Below, one piece after another: positions 1-6,413 of a stretch of 6,595 nucleotides of DNA (position 1 is the stretch's first letter; each line of letters opens with the position of its first letter). The DNA is from Candidatus Zhuqueibacterota bacterium 4484_219 (GTDB lineage Bacteria; Zhuqueibacterota; JdFR-76; 4484-219). The DNA lies in the NCBI GenBank assembly GCA_002085035.1, contig MZGM01000075.1, positions 1 through 6,595 on the forward strand. The letters are read 5' to 3'. The notes below the pieces were generated by a model. The model was not told the DNA's origin and made no database searches. It saw nothing but the letters and a program-made list of their open reading frames with translations. A program made the translations under genes and the position numbers.

Positions 1-1046
1 AAGATGGAAGCATTCGTTCTAAAGATTGGGACGAAAGTTATGACTACTTTCGGATGATTCGTTACATCCGCTACGGGTGGAAAGGTGACAAATTTTACAC
101 CCGCCTTGGCACACTGGATGGCTCTCGCCTTGGTCACGGTTTCATTATGAATTACTACACCAACGAAGCAGAGTACGACGAACGTAAGGTCGGCTTGGTG
201 TTAGACGCAGATTTTGGCCAATTTGGTTTCGAATCTATCACCAGCAATCTTGGCCGACTGGAAATCATTGGTGGACGGTGCTATGTCCGTCCTCTTTACG
301 CCACCAATTATCCTGTTATCAAAAACCTTGGCCTCGGGGCTACTTACGTTACCGACGTAGATCCAGATAAAAACCGCAACTCTAAAGATGGTATCTCAGA
401 ATGGGGATTAGATGTAGAGCTTCCTTTAATTAGCACTAAAGCATTGTGGTTAGGTATTTATGGGGATTACGCCAAAATTGTGGATTACGGATCTGGACAA
501 GCCTTTGGAGGGGCACTGCACCTGAAGAGATTACTGGGACTGCTAACTTTGGAAGCACGTCTGGAACGTCGCATCTTGGGAGAAAAATTTCTTGCTAGTT
601 ACTTTGATGCCTTCTACGAAATCGATCGTTATGTCCCCCCCAGCCATAAAGAAGATGTCCTGGATACCACCAAATCTTGCAAAGGAATTTTTGGTCAACT
701 ACGCGGCAAAATCATAAATCAGATTGAATTGATTGGTAATTTCCAACGTCTCGACGACCAGCCCAAAAGTGGAATTCTGCACCTGGGTGCAGATGCCACC
801 AAGCTGATACCCGGACTTGCCCTTACTGCTGCTTACGACAAGAAAAATATCGAGACCTTTAAAGACGTCCGTACACTTGATAACCGCTCGGTGGCACGAG
901 TAAGTGTAGGCTACAAAATCAAACCCTACCTTATTCTTTACATGGATTACATCTGGAGTTTTGTTTTTGACAAAGACCAGAATCGCTACGTCTCCCAAGA
1001 GCGTTACGCACCACGGTTGGCATTTAACTACAACTTCTCCTTGTAG
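1..1046 (+). CDS. Predicted outer-membrane beta-barrel protein, 5'-truncated
   Basis: The reading frame is already open at the left edge (first whole codon at base 3) and runs 347 residues to a TAG stop. The Met codon at base 54 is therefore internal, and the N-terminus with any signal peptide lies outside the window. The protein has no long hydrophobic helix. Instead it shows repeated segments of about 8-12 residues with alternating polar and hydrophobic residues, rich in Gly, Tyr and Phe, joined by polar loops with Asp, Asn and Lys. Examples are the FYTRLGTLD segment, the KVGLVLDADFGQFGFES stretch, a VTDVDPDKN loop, and late strands around SVARVSVGYKIKP. It ends NYNFSL, an aromatic-rich tail like a closing barrel strand, though not the classic terminal Phe. 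This pattern fits an outer-membrane barrel, possibly of 14 or more strands. Function and substrate are unknown; I recall similar unnamed proteins in FCB-group and candidate-phylum genomes but cannot verify that here. It is followed after 6 bases by comF. Confidence 0.7.
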   Translation, partial: DGSIRSKDWDESYDYFRMIRYIRYGWKGDKFYTRLGTLDGSRLGHGFIMNYYTNEAEYDERKVGLVLDADFGQFGFESITSNLGRLEIIGGRCYVRPLYATNYPVIKNLGLGATYVTDVDPDKNRNSKDGISEWGLDVELPLISTKALWLGIYGDYAKIVDYGSGQAFGGALHLKRLLGLLTLEARLERRILGEKFLASYFDAFYEIDRYVPPSHKEDVLDTTKSCKGIFGQLRGKIINQIELIGNFQRLDDQPKSGILHLGADATKLIPGLALTAAYDKKNIETFKDVRTLDNRSVARVSVGYKIKPYLILYMDYIWSFVFDKDQNRYVSQERYAPRLAFNYNFSL

Positions 1047-1050
1047 GAGA
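1045..1050 (+). promoter_or_regulatory. Ribosome binding site of comF overlapping the upstream stop codon
   Basis: AGGAGA begins inside the TAG stop of the barrel gene and lies just ahead of the ATG at 1053. Ribosomes finishing the barrel protein would sit on this site, so the two genes are probably co-transcribed and translationally linked. It also supports the ATG at 1053 as the comF start, although the spacing is on the short side. Confidence 0.6.
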
Positions 1051-1052
1051 AA

Positions 1053-1763
1053 ATGACCGTTTGGGGACAAAAAGGCCAGCAATGGTTCTATGCTTTTTGG
1101 CAAGGGGTGGTAGACTTTGTCTATCCACCCCTTTGTATTCTATGCCGAAACAATTTAACGCCAGAGGAAAAATTAGTCTGCCAAAACTGTTGGGATAATT
1201 TACCAACTATTGAGTCTTCTAATCAAGACCATCTGTGGATTCAGCAAAAAAAACAGAAAATCTACTTCGAGGGATTTTATGCTTGCTTTCAGTTCTCCCC
1301 TGAAATGCAAATCCTCATCCATCAGTTCAAATATAAACGTAAGTTGAGCTTGGGACGAAAGATGGGAGAAACTGCCGCTAAATTATTAACTACTGAGCCA
1401 GCTTTTAACCAAATTGACTGTATTCTCCCAGTACCACTACACCGACGTAAATTGCGCGAAAGAGGATACAATCAAAGTTGGGAGATTGTCTACCATCTTT
1501 CAGTTAAAAGCGGAATCCCCTGCTCTAATCAAATCCTGCGCCGCATCCGCTACACCAGCAGTCAAACAGAGCTGGATGCTGAGGCACGAGTGAAAAATGT
1601 AGCCAATGCCTTTGTTGTTCCCAACCCTGCCTTGGTGCAAAATCGCAATTTTCTCATCGTTGACGACCTGATCACTACTGGCTCCACCTTGAATGCCTGC
1701 GCTAAAGCTTTGGCCGAAGCCGGCGCCAACCGAATATGGGGACTGGCTATCGCAAGACCATAA
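1053..1763 (+). CDS. comF: ComF family protein (zinc-ribbon plus phosphoribosyltransferase domain)
   Basis: This 236-residue protein has the complete ComF architecture. An N-terminal zinc-ribbon-like knuckle has Cys28-x2-Cys31 and Cys43-x2-Cys46, following the typical FVYPPLC lead-in. The middle carries the family block ILPVPLHRRKLRERGYNQS (about residues 124-142), then RRIRYTSSQTELD with a downstream R-x-NV-x-x-AF. A type I phosphoribosyltransferase PRPP-binding loop, VDDLITTGST (about 203-212), lies near the C-terminus. Length is normal for the family. In Bacillus and Haemophilus, ComF homologues are needed for uptake of single-stranded DNA in competence, but the family is widespread in bacteria not known to be competent and its biochemical reaction is not settled. 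It is cytoplasmic. It starts 6 bases after the barrel gene, while 136 bases separate it from the isomerase gene downstream. No other competence gene is visible in the window. Confidence 0.93.
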   Translation: MTVWGQKGQQWFYAFWQGVVDFVYPPLCILCRNNLTPEEKLVCQNCWDNLPTIESSNQDHLWIQQKKQKIYFEGFYACFQFSPEMQILIHQFKYKRKLSLGRKMGETAAKLLTTEPAFNQIDCILPVPLHRRKLRERGYNQSWEIVYHLSVKSGIPCSNQILRRIRYTSSQTELDAEARVKNVANAFVVPNPALVQNRNFLIVDDLITTGSTLNACAKALAEAGANRIWGLAIARP

Positions 1764-1845
1764 TTTCCTACTAAATCAAAAGATGACATCTTCAAAAAAC
1801 AACCAATAAAACTTTTCTTGACTATTTACATTGAGTTTATTAACT

Positions 1846-1876
1846 TTGATTATTAAGCAGAATAATTTAATATCAT
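1846..1876 (+). promoter_or_regulatory. Weak promoter candidate upstream of fni
   Basis: The 136-base gap between comF and fni is strongly AT-rich, unlike its flanks. TATCAT at 1871-1876 matches five of six bases of the sigma-70 -10 consensus and would place a transcript start roughly 17 bases before the ATG at 1900. The best upstream partner, TTGATT at 1846-1851, is at 19 bases, which is longer than ideal. TTGACT at 1818-1823 is a better -35 box but has only a poor -10 (TAACTT, 1841-1846) at the right distance. A separate promoter for the isoprenoid pair is plausible, but its exact position is uncertain. Confidence 0.2.
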
Positions 1877-1899
1877 TCTCTTTTGGCTACAAGAAACCC

Positions 1900-2961
1900 A
1901 TGAGCGAAAATACTTCTCTTCGTAAAGAAGAGCATCTGGACATTTGTTTGCAACAAGATGTCGCCTTTAAGGAAAAGACTACAGGCTTCGAACGGTTTTA
2001 CTTTGTTCATAACGCCCTGCCCGAGATCAATTTTTCCGAAGTGGACTGTTCGACGTATTTTCTGGACAAACCTTTGTCATTCCCTATGATGATTACTGCT
2101 ATCACCGGTGGTTTTCGAGAAGCTGAAAAAATCAATGCTGAACTGGCACAAGTCTGCGAAGCCCAGCAAATAGCATTGGGATTGGGCAGCCAACGACAAG
2201 CATGCGAAAATTCTAACTATTGGCGCAGCTTCAGTGTGGTACGGGACAAAGCCCCGACTATTCCAATTGTGGGTAATATTGGTGCAGCCCAAGTAGCACG
2301 GTTATCAGATACCGAAATCATCCAACATTTAGTAGACCTGATTAAGGCCGATGCTCTTGCAGTTCATCTTAATCCTCTGCAGGAAGTACTGCAACCCGAA
2401 GGGAATACCCACTTCCGTGGCGTGTTAGCTGGACTGGAAAAAATTGTCCGCTCACTTGAAATTCCTGTCATTGTAAAAGAAACTGGAGCAGGGATTTCCC
2501 ATAGTGTAGCAAAACAGTTACGTCAAATAGGTGTCCGCTACGTTGATGTTTCTGGAGCTGGAGGAACATCCTGGGCAGGAGTAGAATCATATCGAAGTAA
2601 ATTTCCAGCATTGGCAAAAAAATTTTGGGATTGGGGCATACCTACTGCACTTTCAATCCTGGAAGTCTCAAAAGTTAAAGGATTACGAATTATTGCTTCT
2701 GGTGGAATCAGCGGGGGATTAGACATTGCCAAAGCCATTGCACTCGGAGCCGATTTGGCCGGTGCTGCTCGTATTCTATTGAAAACCCTATGTCTCAATG
2801 GCATCAAAGGCTTAATAGAGCTGCTGGAAAGTTGGAAAAACGAATTAAAAACGGTAATGTTCCTAACCGGAAGTAAAAATCTTGCCCAGCTCAAAAAAGC
2901 ACGTCTCATAAATCAAAATTGGGAAGATGTCAAATCAAGTATTCTAAGGAGAAAACACTAA
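1900..2961 (+). CDS. fni: Type 2 isopentenyl-diphosphate delta-isomerase (FMN/NADPH-dependent)
   Basis: It interconverts isopentenyl diphosphate and dimethylallyl diphosphate in the cytoplasm, using reduced FMN and Mg2+. Numbered from the ATG at 1900, the 353-residue protein is a full-length TIM-barrel enzyme of this family: a starting RKEEHLDICL, MITAITGG (64-71), GLGSQR (94-99), GNIGAAQ (125-131), the active-site HLNPLQEVLQPEG (156-168), KETGAGIS (193-200), DVSGAGGTSWAGVE (216-229) and the flavin-phosphate loop ASGGISGG (266-273). The His, Asn, Gln and Glu of HLNPLQE correspond to the substrate and Mg2+ residues of the Sulfolobus enzyme (from memory H155, N157, Q160, E161). The flavin loop reads GGIS where many relatives have GGIR. 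A TTG at 1831 would extend the frame by 23 residues, but that stretch has no Shine-Dalgarno sequence, is AT-rich and adds nothing family-like, so I prefer the ATG, although its own ribosome site is weak. The prenyl synthetase gene follows one base after the stop. Confidence 0.95.
   Translation: MSENTSLRKEEHLDICLQQDVAFKEKTTGFERFYFVHNALPEINFSEVDCSTYFLDKPLSFPMMITAITGGFREAEKINAELAQVCEAQQIALGLGSQRQACENSNYWRSFSVVRDKAPTIPIVGNIGAAQVARLSDTEIIQHLVDLIKADALAVHLNPLQEVLQPEGNTHFRGVLAGLEKIVRSLEIPVIVKETGAGISHSVAKQLRQIGVRYVDVSGAGGTSWAGVESYRSKFPALAKKFWDWGIPTALSILEVSKVKGLRIIASGGISGGLDIAKAIALGADLAGAARILLKTLCLNGIKGLIELLESWKNELKTVMFLTGSKNLAQLKKARLINQNWEDVKSSILRRKH
2946..2952 (+). promoter_or_regulatory. Ribosome binding site of the polyprenyl synthetase gene
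   Basis: AAGGAGA lies within the last codons of fni and ends 10 bases before the GTG at 2963. It is a strong Shine-Dalgarno match and decides in favour of the GTG start. Its position inside fni suggests coupled translation of the two isoprenoid genes. Confidence 0.7.
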
Positions 2962-2962
2962 A

Positions 2963-3943
2963 GTGTCTCAATTCGAGAAAAGAACAACGGAGCTGAAAAA
3001 ACTGGTAAATCAGCAGTTAGCTGGAATGCTGACAAAAAAACTTCCCATAACCCTCTACGATCCCATGCGGTATGTTTTACAGGGAGGTGGAAAGCGGCTG
3101 CGCCCGTTATTAGTACTATTGGCTTGCGAGGCAGTAGGTGGAAAAGTAGAAAGCTGCCTGCCGGCAGCCTTGGCGGTAGAATTTCTTCACAATTTTACCC
3201 TTATTCACGACGATGTAATGGACCAAGACGACATTCGTCGAGGGCGGTTGACAGTACATAAAAAATGGGATGTAAGTATTGCCATCCTTTCCGGAGACGG
3301 GTTAGTAGCTCTCTCCTATCGGGTACTTCTGTCTAAAAGCCACCCCCGAATTGCTGAAATAGGAACCCTTTTTTCTAACACCTTATTAGAAATTTGTGAA
3401 GGTCAAGCATTAGACAAAGAATTCGAAACCAGAAAAGAGGTGGCAGTGAATGAGTATTTCGTGATGATTCAAAAAAAAACTGCTGCCTTAATGGCCCTTT
3501 GTGCTCAAATTGGGGGTATTCTGGGCAATGGCACCGATGCCGAAACAGAAGCACTGCGCAGCTTTGGCTTCCATCTTGGAGTTGCCTTCCAACTGCAAGA
3601 TGATCTATTAGACATTGTTGCCGACGAAAAGCTTTTGGGTAAAACCTGGGGCAGCGATATTATGCGGCGTAAGAAAACGTTTCTATTAATCCACGCCCTA
3701 CAACAAGGTGATGCCACTACTAAATCTCAATTGCAAGCAATCTTACAAAAAGAAGTCATTGCTCAATCTCAGGTAGAAGAGGTAAAAAAATTATTTCAGG
3801 TAGCCGGCACCATTGAAGCAACCCAACAACACATCAACCGACATTTCGATCTGGCGCGCCAGTATTTACATCGTTTGCCATCTTCGCAGGGACGTCAATT
3901 CTTAGACAGATTTCTAGACTCGCTGGTGAAACGACAATACTGA
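2963..3943 (+). CDS. Polyprenyl synthetase family protein (probable short-chain, FPP/GGPP-type trans-prenyltransferase)
   Basis: It condenses isopentenyl diphosphate head-to-tail onto an allylic diphosphate, supplying precursors for quinones, carotenoids or other isoprenoids. The 326-residue protein is the normal length and has every core motif: GGGKRLRP (41-48), the first Asp-rich motif DDVMD (83-87) followed by RRG, GQALD (147-151), the second Asp-rich motif QDDLLD (212-217), and the later GKTWGSD (226-232). The first Asp-rich motif is of the DDx2D form, without the two-residue insertion seen in typical bacterial farnesyl diphosphate synthases such as E. coli IspA. The fifth residue before it is Phe78, a bulky residue which in archaeal type I geranylgeranyl diphosphate synthases limits chain length to about C20. 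A short-chain C15-C20 product is therefore likelier than an octaprenyl or nonaprenyl one, but this is inference. Translation starts at GTG, one base after the fni stop, behind a strong ribosome site. The gene converges with tex. Confidence 0.92.
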   Translation: MSQFEKRTTELKKLVNQQLAGMLTKKLPITLYDPMRYVLQGGGKRLRPLLVLLACEAVGGKVESCLPAALAVEFLHNFTLIHDDVMDQDDIRRGRLTVHKKWDVSIAILSGDGLVALSYRVLLSKSHPRIAEIGTLFSNTLLEICEGQALDKEFETRKEVAVNEYFVMIQKKTAALMALCAQIGGILGNGTDAETEALRSFGFHLGVAFQLQDDLLDIVADEKLLGKTWGSDIMRRKKTFLLIHALQQGDATTKSQLQAILQKEVIAQSQVEEVKKLFQVAGTIEATQQHINRHFDLARQYLHRLPSSQGRQFLDRFLDSLVKRQY

Positions 3944-4003
3944 TTATTAACTTCGACACACCCCCTAAACTCTGATCGTCTTTCTCCTTCTCCAAGAAAG
4001 CGG

Positions 4004-6190
4004 CTAAATCTTCATACTCAAAGCAATTCGCTGCCGTTCCAAATCTACCTTTAATACCTTCACCTCTACTACCTGTCCCACGGCTACAACATCCAGCGGG
4101 TTTTTGCTACTGCTGTTCAATTCACTTCGGTGCACCAGACCGTCTTGTTTAACTCCGATGTCAACAAACACACCAAAGTCAACCACATTGCGCACTGTTC
4201 CTTTAAGTATCATCCCTTCTTTCAAATCTTCCATTTTGAGCACATCGTGTCGAAAGACAGGCGGAGGAAGTTCAGTGCGTGGGTCGCGGCCAGGTTTCTC
4301 CAAATTGCTAATGATGTCTTCCAGAGTAGGCTCTCCTACCTCAATTTGCTCTGCTAATTTCTTTAAAGTAAAATTCTTGTCTTGAATTGCTCGTCTTAAG
4401 ATTTGGCTGTCAGTTTTAATTTCGTCCAGCCGAATCTGGAGCACTTTTAGTAACTGCTGGGTAGCTTCGTAGGATTCTGGGTGAATAGCAGTGTTGTCCA
4501 GCAAATTATCACTTTCAGGAACGCGCAGAAATCCTGCACATTGCTGGAACACCTTTTCTCCCATCCCTTTTACTAGCAAAAGCTGACGCCTGTTAAGAAA
4601 TTTGCCGTTCTTATTTCGATACTCAACTATGTTTTTTGCTAATCTGCTATTGAGTCCTGCTACCTGTTCCAATAAGGCTGGTGAAGCTGTATTCACATTT
4701 ACTCCCACATAGTTCACCACCGACTCTACAACTGCGTTCAGGGCCTCTGCCAGTTTCTTTTGATTAACATCATGCTGGTACAATCCTACTCCAATAGACT
4801 TGGGATCAATTTTGACCAATTCGGCCAGAGGATCAAGTAAACGTCGGGCGATGGAAATATTGCCCCGCATACTGGCATCCAGATCAGGAAATTCTTCCTT
4901 GGCAAGAGGAGAGGCAGAATAAACCGAAGCACCTGCTTCGTTGACAATAACGTAAACCACATCCAGTTCTCTTTCTTTAATCATTTCTGCTACTAAAAGC
5001 TCAGTCTCTCGGGAAGCAGTACCATTACCAATAGCAATAACATCTACATAATGCTTGTTGATCAAGTCCCAGAGAATACGTTTAGCTTCTTCGCGAGCAT
5101 CCTGAGGAGGATGCGGAAAAATGGTAGTACCCTCCAGGTACTTGCCGGTTTCATCGATTACCGCTACCTTGCAGCCTGTACGATATCCGGGATCAATCCC
5201 CATAATCCGTTTGCCAGCTACTGGTGGCTGCAATAGCAAATTACGCAAATTTCGAGCGAAAATATCAATAGCATGCTTCTCTGCCTTCTCGGTGATGTTA
5301 CTGCGCACCTGCCGTTCAATTGAAGGTGCAAGTAGACGGTCGTAACTATCCTCAATAGCTACTTTCAAATGCTCGATGAAAATAGATTTAGGATTGCTAA
5401 TAACATGTTGAGAGATTTGCCTTATTACTGATTCTCTTTCTACATCAATTTTTACTCGTAGAAATCCTTCTGTTTCACCGCGGTTAATTGCCAGAATGCG
5501 GTGGGGTACAATTTTACGCACAGCTTCTTTGTAGTCGTAGTACATTTCGTAGTCGGAACGAACTGAAGAATCCTTGGCCTGAGTAACAATAACACCCTCA
5601 TCGTGGAAAATTTTGCGCAACATCTGTCGGACCTCAGCATCATCGGAAATTCGTTCAGCAACAATGTCACCTGCCCCCTGCAACGCTTCTTCCACTGAGA
5701 ATACCTCTTTTTCAGCATTTACGTAAACGGCGGCATATTCGTTGACATCGCCTGTTTCGATTTTTTGCTCCCACATCAAATCTGCCAGTGGCTCTAATCC
5801 TCGTGCTTTGGCTATGCTACCACGTGTTTTGCGTCGAGGGCGGTAGGGAAGATAAAGATCTTCCACCTCCTGTAATTTGCAGGCTTTGACAATTTTTTGC
5901 AGCAAATCAGATGTCAGTTTCCCTTGTTCATCAATGGATCTTAACACTGTCTGCTTACGTTCCTCAAGGGCACGAAAATAATTCACTTCGGTCTGAATAA
6001 AACGAATTTGCTCTTCATTCAGTTTACCAGTAACTTCTTTTCGGTACCTGGCAATAAAAGGAATCGTGTTCTCTTCATCCAGCAACTCCACCGTATTCTG
6101 AACTTGCTGAGGCAATATCCGTAACTCTTCAGCAATAAGCTGGAAAATATCCTGATCTGACATGCGGGGATATGTTTTCGATTTTTCCAA
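4004..6190 (-). CDS. tex: Tex family transcription accessory protein (S1 RNA-binding domain)
   Basis: Tex is a conserved cytoplasmic nucleic-acid-binding protein, related to eukaryotic Spt6, associated with transcription and with toxin-gene expression in Bordetella. The 728-residue product shows the full order. The N-terminal Tex helical region contains IPFIARYRKEVTG (about 43-55) and DLYLPYRPRRKTRG (about 111-124). The YqgF-like RNase H-fold domain contains GIDPGYRTGCKVAV (331-344), AIGNGTASRETE (387-398) and NEAGASVYSAS (417-427). The helix-hairpin-helix region contains VGVNVNTASPALL (495-507) and a second hairpin near KGMGEKV (541-547). The C-terminal S1 domain runs from about 657, with GTVRNVVDFGVFVDIG (664-679), nearly to the end. 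Length is typical, and the protein stops directly after S1 with no basic tail. I chose the TTG at 6190 because GGAGG lies five bases upstream and an in-frame TAG abuts it. The next Met, ten residues in, has no ribosome site. No frameshift is seen. Confidence 0.96.
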   Translation of the reverse strand: MEKSKTYPRMSDQDIFQLIAEELRILPQQVQNTVELLDEENTIPFIARYRKEVTGKLNEEQIRFIQTEVNYFRALEERKQTVLRSIDEQGKLTSDLLQKIVKACKLQEVEDLYLPYRPRRKTRGSIAKARGLEPLADLMWEQKIETGDVNEYAAVYVNAEKEVFSVEEALQGAGDIVAERISDDAEVRQMLRKIFHDEGVIVTQAKDSSVRSDYEMYYDYKEAVRKIVPHRILAINRGETEGFLRVKIDVERESVIRQISQHVISNPKSIFIEHLKVAIEDSYDRLLAPSIERQVRSNITEKAEKHAIDIFARNLRNLLLQPPVAGKRIMGIDPGYRTGCKVAVIDETGKYLEGTTIFPHPPQDAREEAKRILWDLINKHYVDVIAIGNGTASRETELLVAEMIKERELDVVYVIVNEAGASVYSASPLAKEEFPDLDASMRGNISIARRLLDPLAELVKIDPKSIGVGLYQHDVNQKKLAEALNAVVESVVNYVGVNVNTASPALLEQVAGLNSRLAKNIVEYRNKNGKFLNRRQLLLVKGMGEKVFQQCAGFLRVPESDNLLDNTAIHPESYEATQQLLKVLQIRLDEIKTDSQILRRAIQDKNFTLKKLAEQIEVGEPTLEDIISNLEKPGRDPRTELPPPVFRHDVLKMEDLKEGMILKGTVRNVVDFGVFVDIGVKQDGLVHRSELNSSSKNPLDVVAVGQVVEVKVLKVDLERQRIALSMKI

Positions 6191-6195
6191 CTAAA

Positions 6196-6200
6196 CCTCC
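6196..6200 (-). promoter_or_regulatory. Ribosome binding site deciding the TTG start of tex
   Basis: On the minus strand GGAGG is followed by TTTAG and then the TTG start codon, giving near-ideal spacing. The TAG in that spacer is an in-frame stop directly before the start, so TTG is the first possible codon of the open frame. The alternative ATG at 6163 has only an A-rich, SD-less stretch before it. Confidence 0.75.
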
Positions 6201-6239
6201 ATTGTAGATTAGGGTTAAATCTTCGCACAAAGAAAGCAT

Positions 6240-6265
6240 GAAACCGATTTAGTTGCCTAAATTTC
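6240..6265 (-). other. Inverted repeat with GCAA loop in the tex leader
   Basis: Read on the minus strand, ATTTAG-GCAA-CTAAAT (6262-6247) is a perfect six-pair hairpin closed on a GNRA-type tetraloop. Three further pairs (GAA with TTC) can form outside it across a four-base bulge. It sits about 56 bases upstream of the tex start codon. Neither side carries a T-run suited to an intrinsic terminator. It could be a 5' UTR structure, an operator half-site pair, or chance in AT-rich DNA. The remainder of the 223-base gap between the peptidase and tex genes shows no gene, and I see no convincing promoter there. Confidence 0.3.
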
Positions 6266-6413
6266 AAAAAATTCAAAAATTGCCCAGATTGAGACCTATT
6301 GGCAGGCTACATTTACTTCATTTAGTCCGTACAAATCAGCATCATTCGTGTTCCTCTGTTTTGAGATTTTATTTACATCTTTCCTTTGACCAGAGCAAGG
6401 GAATACCCATCCC

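Noticed and set aside
699..1103. Minus-strand open frame across the barrel/comF junction
   Set aside because: It overlaps two well-supported plus-strand genes and shows no family motif; it is a shadow of the barrel gene.
1780..1792. AAGATGACATCTT inverted repeat after comF as a terminator
   Set aside because: Only five pairs can form around a three-base loop, they are AT-rich, and no T-run follows on the plus strand.
2538..2909. Long minus-strand open frame within fni
   Set aside because: It is fully antisense to conserved catalytic motifs of fni, has no ribosome site and resembles no protein I know; it is a shadow frame.
1..3943. The five-gene neighbourhood as a new competence, defence or biosynthetic system
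   Set aside because: ComF, isomerase, prenyl synthetase and Tex are all widespread housekeeping-type families; apart from the isoprenoid pair, nothing ties them functionally, and no mobile or defence hallmark is present.
3980..4000. CTTTCT ... AGAAAG inverted repeat between the converging prenyl synthetase and tex genes as a bidirectional terminator
   Set aside because: The stem is six AT-leaning pairs with a nine-base loop, and there is no T-tract on either strand, so it is not distinguishable from chance.
4104..4385. Plus-strand open frames opposite the S1 end of tex
   Set aside because: They lie antisense to the conserved S1 domain, have biased Ser/Arg-rich composition and lack start signals.
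6383..6413. CCTTTG...CAAGG and GGGA...TCCC partial repeats just after the M24 gene as its terminator
   Set aside because: The stems are four or five pairs with bulges and no following T-run on the minus strand.
6191..6413. Possible small RNA or small protein between the M24 and tex genes
   Set aside because: I found no open frame with a ribosome site and no tRNA-like, riboswitch-like or terminator-bounded structure; only the small hairpin is noted.
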